Source of the DNA: a bacterium
GTDB lineage: Bacteria > ARS69
DNA length: 34,642 nucleotides
Reading direction: 5' to 3'
Assembly: GCA_025774805.1 (NCBI GenBank)
Contig: JALGZR010000033.1
Coordinates: 1-34,642 of the forward strand
The notes below the pieces were generated by a model, which saw only the letters and a list, made by a program, of their open reading frames with translations, was not told the origin of the DNA and did not search any database. The position numbers and the translations under genes were made by a program. Shown one piece after another: positions 1 through 8,385 of this stretch. Each line of letters opens with the position of its first letter. Position 1 is the stretch's first letter.

Positions 1-1
1 A

Positions 2-397
2 GGCGGGTACGGGAAGATGATCGAGATCCGCCACAACGGAACCTACACGACCTGTTACGGGCACCTCGGGAGCTTCTCCACCGGGATTCGCAAAGGAGCG
101 CGGGTGAAGCAGGGAGACGTGATCGGAAGCGTCGGATCGACCGGGCTCTCCACCGGCCCTCATCTCGACTTCCGGGTGAAGCGAAACGGGAGGTTCTTCG
201 ACCCCCTGAAGCTCGAGGCGCCCCCCGGCCGCTCGCTCGAGGGAGACGGCCTGGCGCGTTTCGCCGCCTACCGGGAACGGGTTTGGAACCTCGCCGGAAG
301 CATCGCCCCGGGCGAGGCGGTGACGCTCTCCGACGCTTGGTCCCGGGTGTCGGCGCGACGGGCGAGCGACGGCACCGCCCCCGCGCCGCGGGGCTGA
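2..397 (+). CDS. M23 (LytM-type) metallopeptidase, C-terminal part
   Basis: The reading frame is open from the window edge, so the N-terminus is missing and about 131 residues remain. It encodes the C-terminal half of a peptidase M23/LytM domain: a GGYGKMIEIRHNG strand, the CYGHL segment, the KGARVKQGDVIGSVGSTG core and the zinc motif TGPHLDFRV. In the usual HLHFEV form the third position is His; here it is Asp, a variant found in many M23 proteins, so I do not call it inactive. These enzymes cut peptidoglycan cross-bridges in the periplasm, or act as non-catalytic activators of amidases. About 55 residues after the domain are Ala/Arg-rich without recognisable motifs. The family call is firm; catalytic status is uncertain. 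Confidence 0.88.
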   Translation, partial: GGYGKMIEIRHNGTYTTCYGHLGSFSTGIRKGARVKQGDVIGSVGSTGLSTGPHLDFRVKRNGRFFDPLKLEAPPGRSLEGDGLARFAAYRERVWNLAGSIAPGEAVTLSDAWSRVSARRASDGTAPAPRG

Positions 398-407
398 TCC
401 TCGCGAG

Positions 408-436
408 TTGACACGATTGGCCCGACTTCATAGGGT
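408..436 (+). promoter_or_regulatory. Sigma-70-type promoter, TTGACA-17-TAGGGT
   Basis: A perfect -35 hexamer TTGACA (408-413) is followed after exactly 17 bases by TAGGGT (431-436), a weak -10. It lies just after the M23 stop codon and would start a transcript near 443, ahead of the small ORF at 520. It was found by eye only. Confidence 0.45.
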
Positions 437-519
437 CGGTCGGGCCGGATCTCCTCTTTCCGTCGAGGAGCGGGGCCGGTTCGCCCGCAGTTCGAAGGGC
501 CTTCAAGCGAGACGCTCGA

Positions 520-711
520 TTGGACGATTCCTGGGTCAGGTTCTGGGAGCGGTTGATTCTCGACTGGGTGGCGGTGGCGGTGGGGGCGTTCATCCTCCAG
601 GGCCTCTGGTTCGGGGTCACCAGCTACCTCGCGAGCGTGCGTCCGGACCTCGAGCCCACCCTGGTGACCGCGTCCGCCCGTCTCACGCGAAAAAGACCCA
701 TTTGGCTTTGA
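520..711 (+). CDS. Possible small single-span membrane protein (63 aa)
   Basis: A TTG-started frame of 63 codons with one hydrophobic span (about residues 12-38, LILDWVAVAVGAFILQGLWF) and a short basic tail. Third codon positions are almost all G or C, like the real genes around it, except in the last eight codons. A TTGACA promoter sits 84-112 bases upstream. Against it, the ribosome binding site is poor (only a GCGAGA-like stretch) and the stop overlaps the -35 of the next promoter. I recognise no family. The competing longer frame on this strand (408-758) is Gly/Arg/Pro-rich and looks like a shadow. Confidence 0.4.
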   Translation: MDDSWVRFWERLILDWVAVAVGAFILQGLWFGVTSYLASVRPDLEPTLVTASARLTRKRPIWL

Positions 712-736
712 CGTTCCCAGAATCTGTTCTTAGAAT
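708..736 (+). promoter_or_regulatory. Sigma-70-type promoter, TTGACG-17-TAGAAT
   Basis: TTGACG (708-713) and TAGAAT (731-736) are separated by exactly 17 bases. Each matches the consensus hexamer well, so this is one of the best promoter matches in the window. Transcription would begin near 743, giving a leader of about 70 bases before the ATG at 811. Confidence 0.6.
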
Positions 737-810
737 GGACATTGTCCGGGGAGTGTGAAGGACCTTCTCGGAGTGTCCCAGTTTCTTGGTGGCAATCGGC
801 GGAGAATCTC

Positions 811-1098
811 ATGTTCAGGCAGCTCAGGATCCTGTTGATCGTCTCGATCGCGACAGCGTTCGCCGTCGGGAGCGTGCAAGCGGGCCCCGGTGGGGTCCTC
901 GACGGTGATCCGGACATCCCTGAAGCCATCGGCTCGGGTGAGGGCGACGATTCCGTATCGAATTGGCTGTTGCGCACACCCGCAGTCCATGATCAGGACC
1001 GCCCGATTCCGGTGGAGAAGCGACGGGTTGCGAGTTCTTGGACTTCCCGAATCTCGGTGAGGGTCGCCCTGAGGCTGGTGCGTCTGCTCGCCCGATGA
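811..1098 (+). CDS. Small secreted protein of unknown function (95 aa)
   Basis: The start chosen is ATG at 811, preceded by GGAG six bases upstream; the longer GTG-like starts in the same frame would lie in or next to the promoter. The N-terminus is a typical Sec signal peptide: basic MFRQLR, a hydrophobic core ILLIVSIATAFAV, and a likely cut after GSVQA. The mature part begins GPGGVLDGDPDIPE, is acidic and then becomes basic, ending in a second hydrophobic/basic segment (VRVALRLVRLLAR). A strong promoter lies upstream at 708-736. I do not recognise a family. The next gene starts about 120 bases later on the same strand, so co-transcription is possible. Confidence 0.6.
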   Translation: MFRQLRILLIVSIATAFAVGSVQAGPGGVLDGDPDIPEAIGSGEGDDSVSNWLLRTPAVHDQDRPIPVEKRRVASSWTSRISVRVALRLVRLLAR

Positions 1099-1220
1099 CA
1101 TCTGACTGAACCCCGTCCTTGGTGATCCACCGACCGGGCTCGATATCCCGGGTCCCTTTCGGGGGAGGAGTCTACCGGGATGCGTGAAGACCGTTCACAG
1201 CACCGTGTGGGGTGGTGGGA

Positions 1221-4200
1221 ATGAAGAGTCCTCGTGACAAGCCGCACGATGAGAGGGTCCCGTCGGGGGCGGACCCGGGTGCCTTCATGGGCGGACACGA
1301 CGGCGAAGACGTCAGCCTGCTGGAGCAACTGGCCGAGTTCAGCCAGAGCGCGGGCGAGTACGGATCCGCCATGGAGTATTGGGAGCAGATCTTCCGGATC
1401 GCGGAGAAGGCGCGCGAATCCCCTGATCTCCTTGCCGACGTCCTCTTCAAAATGGCCCGGTGCCGGAGCCAGACCGGTGATTACTCCGGGGCGCTCGAGG
1501 TCCTCGGGCAGGCGTCCCGACACCTGCAGGAGGATTCGTCCGATCTCGACCGGTGCCGGATCTTCAACGAGCAGGCGTTCGCTCTCCTCCGTCTCGGGCG
1601 TTACTCCGAAGCCGAGGAAGCGGTCCGTCAAGTCACCGAGCGCATTCTCGATCGGGACGCGTCGCGCGAGCTCGCCAAAGCACAGAAGATCTTCGGAGCG
1701 ATCGCCATGCGGCGGGGCGATTGGGAGACGGCCAGCCGCTCGCTGGAGGCCGCACTCGCCGGCTTCCGTCTCGTCGACGATCGCGAGGGGATCGCCCAGT
1801 GCCTGAACAACCTCGGGCTGATGGAGAAGAACCGGGGAAACAACGAGCGGGCGATCCTTCACCTGAAGGCGGCGCTGAAGATCGCGGAGGACCTCGGCGA
1901 CACGCTTCGCGTCGGCGTCCGCCTCACCAACCTCGGGATCCTCGAGTTCCGGGTCGGCCACTGGGAAGAGGCCCGGGAGAACTGGGAAAGGGCGTCCCGG
2001 CTCCTCGAGGGAATCGGGAACCGCTGGGATGTCGCGAGCATCTCCCTGAACCTCGGCAACTACTACCGATACAAGCGGGACTGGGACGAGGCGGCCCGCC
2101 AGTACGCCGTCGCGCGCGAGATCATCGAGGAGCTCGGCGAGGCGCGCGAGCTCGTTCTCGTGACGGAGTTCCAGGGCGACCTGGCTTTCTCAAGCGAAGC
2201 GTTCGACGAGGCGAGGCTTCTGTACCTGGAGGCGCTCTCCGGCGGCGAGGCGCTGGCCCCGCGGGGCGATCTCGTGCTCGAGACCGTGCGAAGGCTCGCG
2301 GATCTCGAGTCCGTGGTCGGCCGGCTCTCCTCAGCGCGCGAGTACGTGGCGCGCGGCATGGAGATCTCCGAGAGCATGGAGGAGGAGTACGAGCGCGGTC
2401 ATCTCGTCCGGATCGCGGCCCGGATCGAAGCGGCGGAAGGGGATGTCGGGAAGGCGGCCGAGTACTATCGCGAGTCGCTCCGTCTCCACCGGAACTGCCG
2501 CACGATGTTCGACCTGGCCGTCACTCAGCTCGAGTACGCCACGTTCTGCATCGAGAACATCATCGATCTCGAGAAGGCGGGAGGCCATCTGGAGAGGGCT
2601 CGGGCGACGTTCGAGAGAGTCGGGGCCGAGTACGAGGCGGGTCATGCCTACCTGATGACCGCAAAGCTCGAGATGGTGTGCGACCAGCCGACCGGAGAGG
2701 CTCGTCATCACCTCGAGTCGGCCATCGACTTCCTGGAGAGAGCGGGCGGTGACGACGACCAGGAGGCGCTGCAGGAGGTCCACCGGGACATCGATCGCCT
2801 CCTCGAAGAGACCTCCCTGTCGGAGCGGAACGATCTCTCCGCGCTGAACGAGTTCGCCTCGAGGGTCGCCGCGGCCTCCGACGCGCCCAGTCGGGTCCAG
2901 GAAATCGAGCGGACGCTCGTCGAGCGGCTGGATGCGCATCGCGCCGCGCTCTTCCTGGCCGATCCGGAGACCGGCACGCTCGATCTCGCGCCGGGGAGCG
3001 ACCTCGACGCCCGGGAGGCGGCCCGCCTGCTCGACTACATCCATGTCCTGAGAGGAGAGCGCGCGTTCGGTCCGAAGCCGCTCGTCTCCACCTCACCGGG
3101 ACGCGACCCCCGCTTCGCGCGCTTCGACACCGAGGATCCCCGGCGGCTCGGGTCGGTGGCGTTCATGCCGCTGTTCTCGGAGGACGATCTGCTCGGCGGG
3201 CTCTACGTGGACCTCGCCGCCAATTCGGGGTACTTCCACCAGGCGGATCTGGACTTCCTCGTGGCGTTTGCCACCACCGCGGCGATGGCCGTGCAGGAGA
3301 TGCGGCTCGATGCCGTGCGCCACGAGAACCTCCAGCTTCGTCGGAAGCTGGCGCGACGGGCCGGATTCGCGGGGATCATCACCCAGAACCGGCGGATGCT
3401 CGACATCCTGGACGTCATCGAGCGGATCAAGGACAGCCACACCACCGTCCTCATCCAGGGCGAGACGGGAACCGGCAAGGAGCTGTTCGCGCGAGCGATT
3501 CACGAGGTCTCCTCACGCGGGAACCGGGACCTGGTGACCGTCAACTGCGCCGCCCTCTCCCGTGACGTTCTCGAGAGCGAGCTGTTCGGGCACGTCCGGG
3601 GTGCCTTCACCGATGCCAAATCGGACAAGATCGGACTTCTCGAAAAGGCCGACGGCGGGACGCTCTTCCTCGACGAGATCGACAAGACGAGCGTCGTGTT
3701 CCAGGAGCGCCTGCTCCGGACCGTCGATCAGGGCGAGATCAAGCCGGTGGGCTCGAGCCAGGTGAGGAAGATCGACGTGCGTATTCTCTGCGCGTCCAAC
3801 CGGCCGCTGAAGGATCTCGTAGACCAGGGCCGGTTCCTCAAGGATCTGTACTACCGGCTGCGGGTCATCAGTCTCGAGATCCCGCCCCTACGGGAGCGGA
3901 AGGAAGACGTTCCCCTCCTCGTGGAGCACTTTCTCGAGCAGTTCACGCGCGACGGCGCGCGCCGGGTCCGCGGGATGTCTCCCGAGGCAATGAGCCTGCT
4001 CGTGGCGCACGACTGGCCGGGAAACGTACGCGACCTGCGGCACGAGGTCGAACGCGCGGTGGCCCTCGTCGACGACGATGCGCAGATCGGGCCCGAGGAC
4101 CTCTCGTCCGATCTCCAGGGGAAGCCTCCCGTGGCCGAGATCCCCCTCGGCCGCCAGAAGCTCTCCGAATACGTCGAGCAGATCGAGCGCGCCCTCGTCG

Positions 4201-4310
4201 AGCGGGCGCTCCGCGAGACCTCGGGCAATCGATCCCACGCCGCCAAGCTGCTGGGCATCAGCCGGCGAGGGTTGCTGAACAAGATCTCCCGCTACGCGAT
4301 CGATCTCTAG
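1221..4310 (+). CDS. Sigma-54-dependent activator: TPR - GAF - AAA+ - Fis HTH
   Basis: A 1029-residue enhancer-binding-type regulator. About 500 N-terminal residues are tandem TPR helices (motifs such as ALEVLGQASRHL and AIAMRRGDWETASRSLEAAL), a protein-interaction array that replaces the usual receiver domain. A GAF-like sensor follows (about 540-695). The AAA+ domain has Walker A GETGTGKE (747-754), the sigma-54-contact loop as GAFTDA (794-799, not the standard GAFTGA) and Walker B LFLDEID with D818/E819. A Fis-type helix-turn-helix (about 1003-1027, NRSHAAKLLGISRRGL) ends the protein. ATG 1221 is chosen over GTG 1212 because GGGGTGG lies five bases upstream of the ATG. It is followed by a sigma-54 promoter and a sigma factor gene, its likely target. 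Nothing in the sequence shows what the GAF domain senses. Confidence 0.92.
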   Translation: MKSPRDKPHDERVPSGADPGAFMGGHDGEDVSLLEQLAEFSQSAGEYGSAMEYWEQIFRIAEKARESPDLLADVLFKMARCRSQTGDYSGALEVLGQASRHLQEDSSDLDRCRIFNEQAFALLRLGRYSEAEEAVRQVTERILDRDASRELAKAQKIFGAIAMRRGDWETASRSLEAALAGFRLVDDREGIAQCLNNLGLMEKNRGNNERAILHLKAALKIAEDLGDTLRVGVRLTNLGILEFRVGHWEEARENWERASRLLEGIGNRWDVASISLNLGNYYRYKRDWDEAARQYAVAREIIEELGEARELVLVTEFQGDLAFSSEAFDEARLLYLEALSGGEALAPRGDLVLETVRRLADLESVVGRLSSAREYVARGMEISESMEEEYERGHLVRIAARIEAAEGDVGKAAEYYRESLRLHRNCRTMFDLAVTQLEYATFCIENIIDLEKAGGHLERARATFERVGAEYEAGHAYLMTAKLEMVCDQPTGEARHHLESAIDFLERAGGDDDQEALQEVHRDIDRLLEETSLSERNDLSALNEFASRVAAASDAPSRVQEIERTLVERLDAHRAALFLADPETGTLDLAPGSDLDAREAARLLDYIHVLRGERAFGPKPLVSTSPGRDPRFARFDTEDPRRLGSVAFMPLFSEDDLLGGLYVDLAANSGYFHQADLDFLVAFATTAAMAVQEMRLDAVRHENLQLRRKLARRAGFAGIITQNRRMLDILDVIERIKDSHTTVLIQGETGTGKELFARAIHEVSSRGNRDLVTVNCAALSRDVLESELFGHVRGAFTDAKSDKIGLLEKADGGTLFLDEIDKTSVVFQERLLRTVDQGEIKPVGSSQVRKIDVRILCASNRPLKDLVDQGRFLKDLYYRLRVISLEIPPLRERKEDVPLLVEHFLEQFTRDGARRVRGMSPEAMSLLVAHDWPGNVRDLRHEVERAVALVDDDAQIGPEDLSSDLQGKPPVAEIPLGRQKLSEYVEQIERALVERALRETSGNRSHAAKLLGISRRGLLNKISRYAIDL

Positions 4311-4378
4311 CCTGCATCTCTCACCAGGCTACCCCGCATCTCTCGGCACCCCTCCCCCCCACGAAGCAGAACCGTCGT

Positions 4379-4484
4379 GTGTGAATGCGGTGCGCACTTC
4401 TCGCCCCATTGGGTGTGAACGTCCGTATCAAGTCGAAATGTAGAGATACCAACGGGTTCTCCACTTCGAGGGAGAAGTGTGAAC
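4379..4484 (+). promoter_or_regulatory. Possible enhancer (UAS) cluster: three GTGTGAA repeats and an inverted repeat
   Basis: In the 505-base gap between the sigma-54 activator and the sigma factor, the octamer GTGTGAAY occurs three times in direct orientation (4379-4386, 4413-4420, 4477-4484). A perfect inverted repeat CACTTC-6-GAAGTG (4462-4479) overlaps the last copy. A related core, GAGAAGTG, appears once forward (4472) and once reversed (about 4395-4402). The sites lie about 140-245 bases upstream of the -24/-12 promoter, where activator sites usually sit. Their function is inferred from position and repetition. No gene or terminator was seen in the remainder of the gap (4311-4622). Confidence 0.4.
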
Positions 4485-4622
4485 ATGGTTTGCATCTTCT
4501 CTCTCCGCTTGATCTCCCATTGCGCTCCGTTTGTTGTCCTCCCTGACCCAGGCGGTCTTGGATCTCCAAAGATGACAATAGGTTAGGGAGTCTTGCCCGG
4601 CGCCGCCCAGATGAGCCCACTT

Positions 4623-4638
4623 TGGCACAATGCCTGCA
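4623..4638 (+). promoter_or_regulatory. Sigma-54 (-24/-12) promoter of the sigma factor gene
   Basis: TGGCAC-6-TGCA with the invariant GG (4624-4625) and GC (4636-4637) at the exact sigma-54 spacing, preceded by T. It differs from the TGGCACG-N4-TTGCW consensus at two positions (A for G, C for T). Transcription would start near 4649. It lies just downstream of a sigma-54 activator gene and about 180 bases upstream of the chosen start of the sigma gene. Confidence 0.7.
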
Positions 4639-4800
4639 ACGGGAACCTCGGTAACGGCGAAACGCAAGGGAGATTGGGGTTCGCCGAAAACATGCCGGTT
4701 CTCACCAGAACCTTCCCAGAGAGCGAGCCAGGTTCGCAGGGAGACCGCCATGAACCTCTGGTTTTCGGAAGACCTCGGTGAATTGAGTTGCTCAATTCTC

Positions 4801-4807
4801 GGAGGAG
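4801..4807 (+). promoter_or_regulatory. Strong Shine-Dalgarno GGAGGAG deciding the sigma factor start
   Basis: GGAGGAG ends eight bases before the GTG at 4816. A rival ATG at 4750 also has an AGGGAGA five bases upstream. However, codons between 4750 and 4815 have low G/C at third positions, unlike the body of the gene, which favours 4816. Confidence 0.55.
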
Positions 4808-4815
4808 AACTGGAC

Positions 4816-5751
4816 GTGTTGGATTCACGAGGGAACGGGCTCGAGCCCTCTCTCGACGAGACGGGTGCGCGCAGCCCGGGGCGGCGGGGCGCTGCCCCGG
4901 CGAGCTCCAAGCAGGCGCCCTCCCGCTCCCGAGACAGCCTCGGCGCCTACCTGGCCGCAATCAGTCGGACCAAGCTGCTCACGCGCGAGGAGGAGGTGGC
5001 TCTCTCCCGGGCCGCCCGCTCGGGTGACTCGAGGGCGCACGATCGACTGATCGCGGCGAACCTCCGCTTGGTCGTGTCCATCGCGCGTCGCTACCAGGGC
5101 ATGGGGCTCTCCTTCACCGATCTCATCGGAGAGGGGAACCTGGGGCTGATCAAAGCGGCCGAGTACTTCGATCCCGAGCTGGGGTTCCGATTCTCGACTT
5201 ACGCCTCGAAGTGGATCCGCCAGTCGATCACGCGATCGCTCGCGAACCACAGCCGCACCGTGCGAATCCCGGCGAACGTCATCGCGAGCCTGCGCAAGTT
5301 TCTGCAGGCGGAGCGACGCCTCGCCCAGAAGTGGACCGGGCGTCACACCCTCGAGGACGTCTCGAAGGAGATGGACCTTCCGATCGAGAAGGTGACCGAC
5401 CTCGCGCGTCTGACTCGCAGCACTCTCTCCATGGACTCGCCGGTCGGGGACGAGGCGCAGACCACGCTCTATGACCTTCTTCCCGACGGTCGGGTGGGCT
5501 CGCCTCTCGAGATCGCGGCGGCGACGCTCAACCGACGTCGCGTGACCGCCCTTCTGGAGCATCTCGACGAGCGCGAGCGCAGGATCCTGAATCTGCGCTT
5601 CGGGCTCGACGGCCAGGAGCCGCTCTCGCTCGAGGAAACCGGAAAGAAGATCGGAGTGACCCGAGAGCGGGTGCGGCAGATCGAGAAGCGATGCCTCCTC
5701 AGGTTGAGAAAGCTCGCTCGGGAGGCGGAGGAGGACGTGTCCTCCCAATAG
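4816..5751 (+). CDS. RNA polymerase sigma factor, sigma-70 family (group 2-like)
   Basis: About 311 residues from GTG 4816 (333 from ATG 4750). Region 1.2 (about 40-75, [20 protein letters not shown]), region 2 (about 76-145, [33 protein letters not shown]), region 3, and region 4 with its helix-turn-helix (about 271-305, [20 protein letters not shown]) are all present. There is no region 1.1, which fits an alternative RpoS/SigB-like primary-type factor rather than the housekeeping one. It should direct core RNA polymerase to -35/-10 promoters for a particular condition. The -24/-12 promoter at 4623 and the adjacent activator suggest it is switched on by sigma-54. The frame stays open back to 4630, but a start there would fall inside the promoter. 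Confidence 0.93.
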   Translation: MLDSRGNGLEPSLDETGARSPGRRGAAPASSKQAPSRSRDSLGAYLAAISRTKLLTREEEVALSRAARSGDSRAHDRLIAANLRLVVSIARRYQGMGLSFTDLIGEGNLGLIKAAEYFDPELGFRFSTYASKWIRQSITRSLANHSRTVRIPANVIASLRKFLQAERRLAQKWTGRHTLEDVSKEMDLPIEKVTDLARLTRSTLSMDSPVGDEAQTTLYDLLPDGRVGSPLEIAAATLNRRRVTALLEHLDERERRILNLRFGLDGQEPLSLEETGKKIGVTRERVRQIEKRCLLRLRKLAREAEEDVSSQ

Positions 5752-5775
5752 CGCTCCTGGACTCATCGACCGCCG

Positions 5776-5810
5776 AAGGCCCCTCGCACCATGGTGCGAG
5801 GGGCCTTCTT
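5776..5810 (+). terminator. Rho-independent-type terminator after the sigma factor gene
   Basis: A perfect 32-base palindrome (5776-5807) has arms AAGGCCCCTCGCACC and its complement. It starts 24 bases after the sigma stop codon and is followed by a short T-rich stretch (TTCTT). The stem is very stable; the U-tract is short. Being symmetric, it could also act on the opposite strand. The remaining 180 bases to the next gene hold no clear feature. Confidence 0.75.
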
Positions 5811-5989
5811 CGGCCTGCGACCTTCACCGGCCCTGGCGCAACCCCGGCTTCACCATTGTCGAGGCCCCGGCCGCGTGGTACCCACGGGGTGCCCCGGACC
5901 GGGAGGATCCCGTGCCCTACGCGCTCGATCCCGGCCTGCACTTCTCACCGGGCAAGACGAGCCGCTGCCGCGACAGAGGTGGGTGAGAG

Positions 5990-8221
5990 ATGCCGGCCGG
6001 AGACCTGTTCACCTCGCGAGCCTCCCCGGGCGAAACCGGGGAGCTCGTCGGAACCGTCGCCCGAGTGACGTACCGGAGCGAGAGCAGCGGCTACACGGTC
6101 CTGCGCGTGGCGCCCGAGGGGGACGAGCGCACGGTTCCCCTCGTGGGTCGGATGCCGCCGCTGTCGGTCGGAGAGAGAATCCGCGCCCGCGGCCGGTGGG
6201 TGGAGCATCCGCGGTTCGGTCTCCAACTCGAGGTCGACTTCCTGGAGCGCCTCGTGCCGCGCACGCGCGAGGCGATCGCCCGCTACCTCGGCTCGGGACT
6301 GGCTCCGGGGATCGGCGCGACACTGGCGGGCCGGATCGTCGATCACTTCGGCGAGAGCACGCTGGAGGTGATCGAACGGCGTCCCGAGGAGCTCGCCCGC
6401 GTGCGGGGCGTCTCCCCCGCCAAGGCGCAGGGACTGGCGCGGGCGGTACGCGAGAACGCCCGCCTCCGCGATCTGACCATTCTGCTCGAGGAGAACGGGC
6501 TCGGATCCCACTACGCCGCCCGGATCCACGAGCGCTACGGAAGCTCGGCCCTCACGGTGGTGCGCGAGGATCCGTACCGCCTCGCCCGTGACATCTGGGG
6601 AATCGGTTTCGTACGGGCCGACGCGCTCGCGCGTCGACTCGGCATCGAGCCGGAGGACCCGACCCGCGTGGAGGCCGGAATCGTTCACGTGCTCCGGCGT
6701 TCCGCCGACCTCGGCGACGTCCATCTTCCCGAGGAGGAGCTCGTCCGACAGACGACCGAGCTCCTCGGAATCGATCTGCTGACGGTGGAGCGGGGGGTGC
6801 GCGAGGCGGGCGAGTCCGGCCGCGTCGTGCGGGAGGAAGACCGGATCTACACCCACGGTCTCTACCTCGCGGAGTGCTCGGCGGCCCGATACCTGCTGCG
6901 TCTGCTCGAAGGCGAGGCGGGAGAGGAGGACGCCCTTCCCTTCAGCGAAGAGGAGCTGGGCCGCCAACAGCGGTCCCGGGGCATCGAGCTGTCGGCCGAT
7001 CAGGTGGGCGCGCTCGAGCGCGCCCACGAACGGCGCGTGCTCGTTCTGACCGGCGGCCCGGGAACGGGCAAGACGACGCTGACGCGCTTTCTCCTCGATC
7101 TCTTCGACGCCCATCGTCTTCGCCTCGCCCTCGCCGCCCCCACCGGGCGAGCGGCCCGGAGACTCGCGGAGGCCACCGGCCGCGCGGCGCACACGCTCCA
7201 CCGTCTCCTCGGATTCGATCCGCAGACCGCCACGTTCGGGCGCGACGAGTCGAATCCGGTGGAGGCGGACGTGATCCTGGTGGACGAGTCCTCGATGATC
7301 GACCTTCGGCTCTTCGCCGCGCTCGTTCGCGCGATCCCGCGGGGCTCGCGTCTCGTGCTCGTGGGGGACGCGAATCAGCTCCCCTCCGTGGGACCGGGAG
7401 AGGTCCTGCGTGATCTGATTCGGAGCGGGAGCGTTCCCACCGCCCGCCTCGGTCACGTCTTCCGCCAGAGCCACCGGAGCGGGATCGTCCGCAACGCGCA
7501 TCGCATTCTCGGCGGCGAGATGCCGGAGACGGTCGACCCCGGGCAGGGCGACTTCGTCTTCGTCGCGCGCGATCGGCCGCCCGACGTGGCGAGCGAGATC
7601 CGCCGCCTCGTCGCGGAGGTCCTTCCGCGGAGCGAGGGCGTGGATCCGATTCGGGACGTCCAGGTCCTCGTACCGATGTACAAGGGAGATGCGGGCGCCA
7701 ACGCGCTCAACCAAGCGCTTCAGGACGATCTCAATCCGCGGGGCCGGGAGGTCCGGGCCGGTTCGCGTCGCTTTCGCGTCGGGGATCGCGTCATCCAGCT
7801 CCGCAACGACTACTCACGAAACGTCTTCAACGGCGAGGTCGGACACGTCGACTCGGTGGCCGAGAACGGAGGCCAGATGGCCGTTCGATTCGACACCGTC
7901 GTCGAGCTTCCCGCCGCCGAATGGGATCAGATCTCGCTCGCCTACGCGATCACCGTCCACAAGTCCCAGGGCAGCGAGTACGACTGGGTCGTGTGTCCTC
8001 TCACGACGCAGCACGCGATCCTGCTCGAGCGGGCGCTCTTCTACACGGCCGTGACCCGGGCCCGGAAGGGGGTCGTTCTCGTAGGGAGCAAGCGCGCCCT
8101 CGCCCTCGCGTTGCGGACCGGCCGCTCCCGAGGGCGCCGAACGACGCTGGCCGCGCGACTCCGCGGCGAGCTGACCTCGGCCGCCGGCCGAGGTCAATCG
8201 GAGGGATTCCCCTGCCGATGA
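5990..8221 (+). CDS. recD2: RecD2-type ATP-dependent DNA helicase
   Basis: A 743-residue superfamily 1B helicase acting 5' to 3' on DNA in repair and recombination. It has the long RecD2 N-terminus, beginning with an OB-like segment (GELVGTVARVTYRSESSGYTV) and a helix-hairpin-helix region (about 100-180, VRGVSPAKAQGLARAV). Motor motifs follow: Walker A GGPGTGKT (355-362), Walker B VDESSMID, GDANQLPSVGPG, and a UvrD-C-like end with AYAITVHKSQGSEYD (about 650) and YTAVTRARKG. No recB or recC is nearby, which agrees with the stand-alone RecD2 class. ATG 5990 has a GAGGTGGGTGAGAG purine-rich site upstream. Length and motif order are normal for the family. Confidence 0.95.
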   Translation: MPAGDLFTSRASPGETGELVGTVARVTYRSESSGYTVLRVAPEGDERTVPLVGRMPPLSVGERIRARGRWVEHPRFGLQLEVDFLERLVPRTREAIARYLGSGLAPGIGATLAGRIVDHFGESTLEVIERRPEELARVRGVSPAKAQGLARAVRENARLRDLTILLEENGLGSHYAARIHERYGSSALTVVREDPYRLARDIWGIGFVRADALARRLGIEPEDPTRVEAGIVHVLRRSADLGDVHLPEEELVRQTTELLGIDLLTVERGVREAGESGRVVREEDRIYTHGLYLAECSAARYLLRLLEGEAGEEDALPFSEEELGRQQRSRGIELSADQVGALERAHERRVLVLTGGPGTGKTTLTRFLLDLFDAHRLRLALAAPTGRAARRLAEATGRAAHTLHRLLGFDPQTATFGRDESNPVEADVILVDESSMIDLRLFAALVRAIPRGSRLVLVGDANQLPSVGPGEVLRDLIRSGSVPTARLGHVFRQSHRSGIVRNAHRILGGEMPETVDPGQGDFVFVARDRPPDVASEIRRLVAEVLPRSEGVDPIRDVQVLVPMYKGDAGANALNQALQDDLNPRGREVRAGSRRFRVGDRVIQLRNDYSRNVFNGEVGHVDSVAENGGQMAVRFDTVVELPAAEWDQISLAYAITVHKSQGSEYDWVVCPLTTQHAILLERALFYTAVTRARKGVVLVGSKRALALALRTGRSRGRRTTLAARLRGELTSAAGRGQSEGFPCR
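8172..8196 (+). terminator. Terminator-like hairpin inside the recD2 3' end
   Basis: A perfect 11-base inverted repeat, TGACCTCGGCC-3-GGCCGAGGTCA, lies in the last codons of the helicase gene. No T-tract follows, so true termination is uncertain. It could also stabilise the mRNA 3' end. Confidence 0.35.
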
Positions 8222-8385
8222 CCGGGGAGGCGAGCCCCGGACCGGGGGTCCGGCCTCCCGCTCCCCTCGGCGGCCCCGTTCCGGAGGACACCCCATCTCT
8301 GCCCGCGCCCGCCTCCTTGACCGCCGAACCGGCATGATCGAGGATGGCGTCCCCTCGCTCGACCGTCCGCCGGCGGAGGTGCCCG

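Noticed and set aside
4426-4438. A possible IHF site (TATCAA-4-AAA) between the activator repeats and the sigma-54 promoter
   Set aside because: The 3' half does not match TTR, so the consensus is not met.
4630-4749. Upstream ATG at 4630 as the start of the sigma factor
   Set aside because: It lies inside the -24/-12 promoter and the extra 62 residues have no sigma-factor similarity or coding-like base use.
5821-5989. A promoter TTGTCG-17-TACCCA before recD2
   Set aside because: The -10 match is poor; I could not separate it from chance.
5945-7714. A 589-codon frame on the minus strand opposite recD2
   Set aside because: It is antisense to clear helicase motifs and has no recognisable domain or ribosome binding site.
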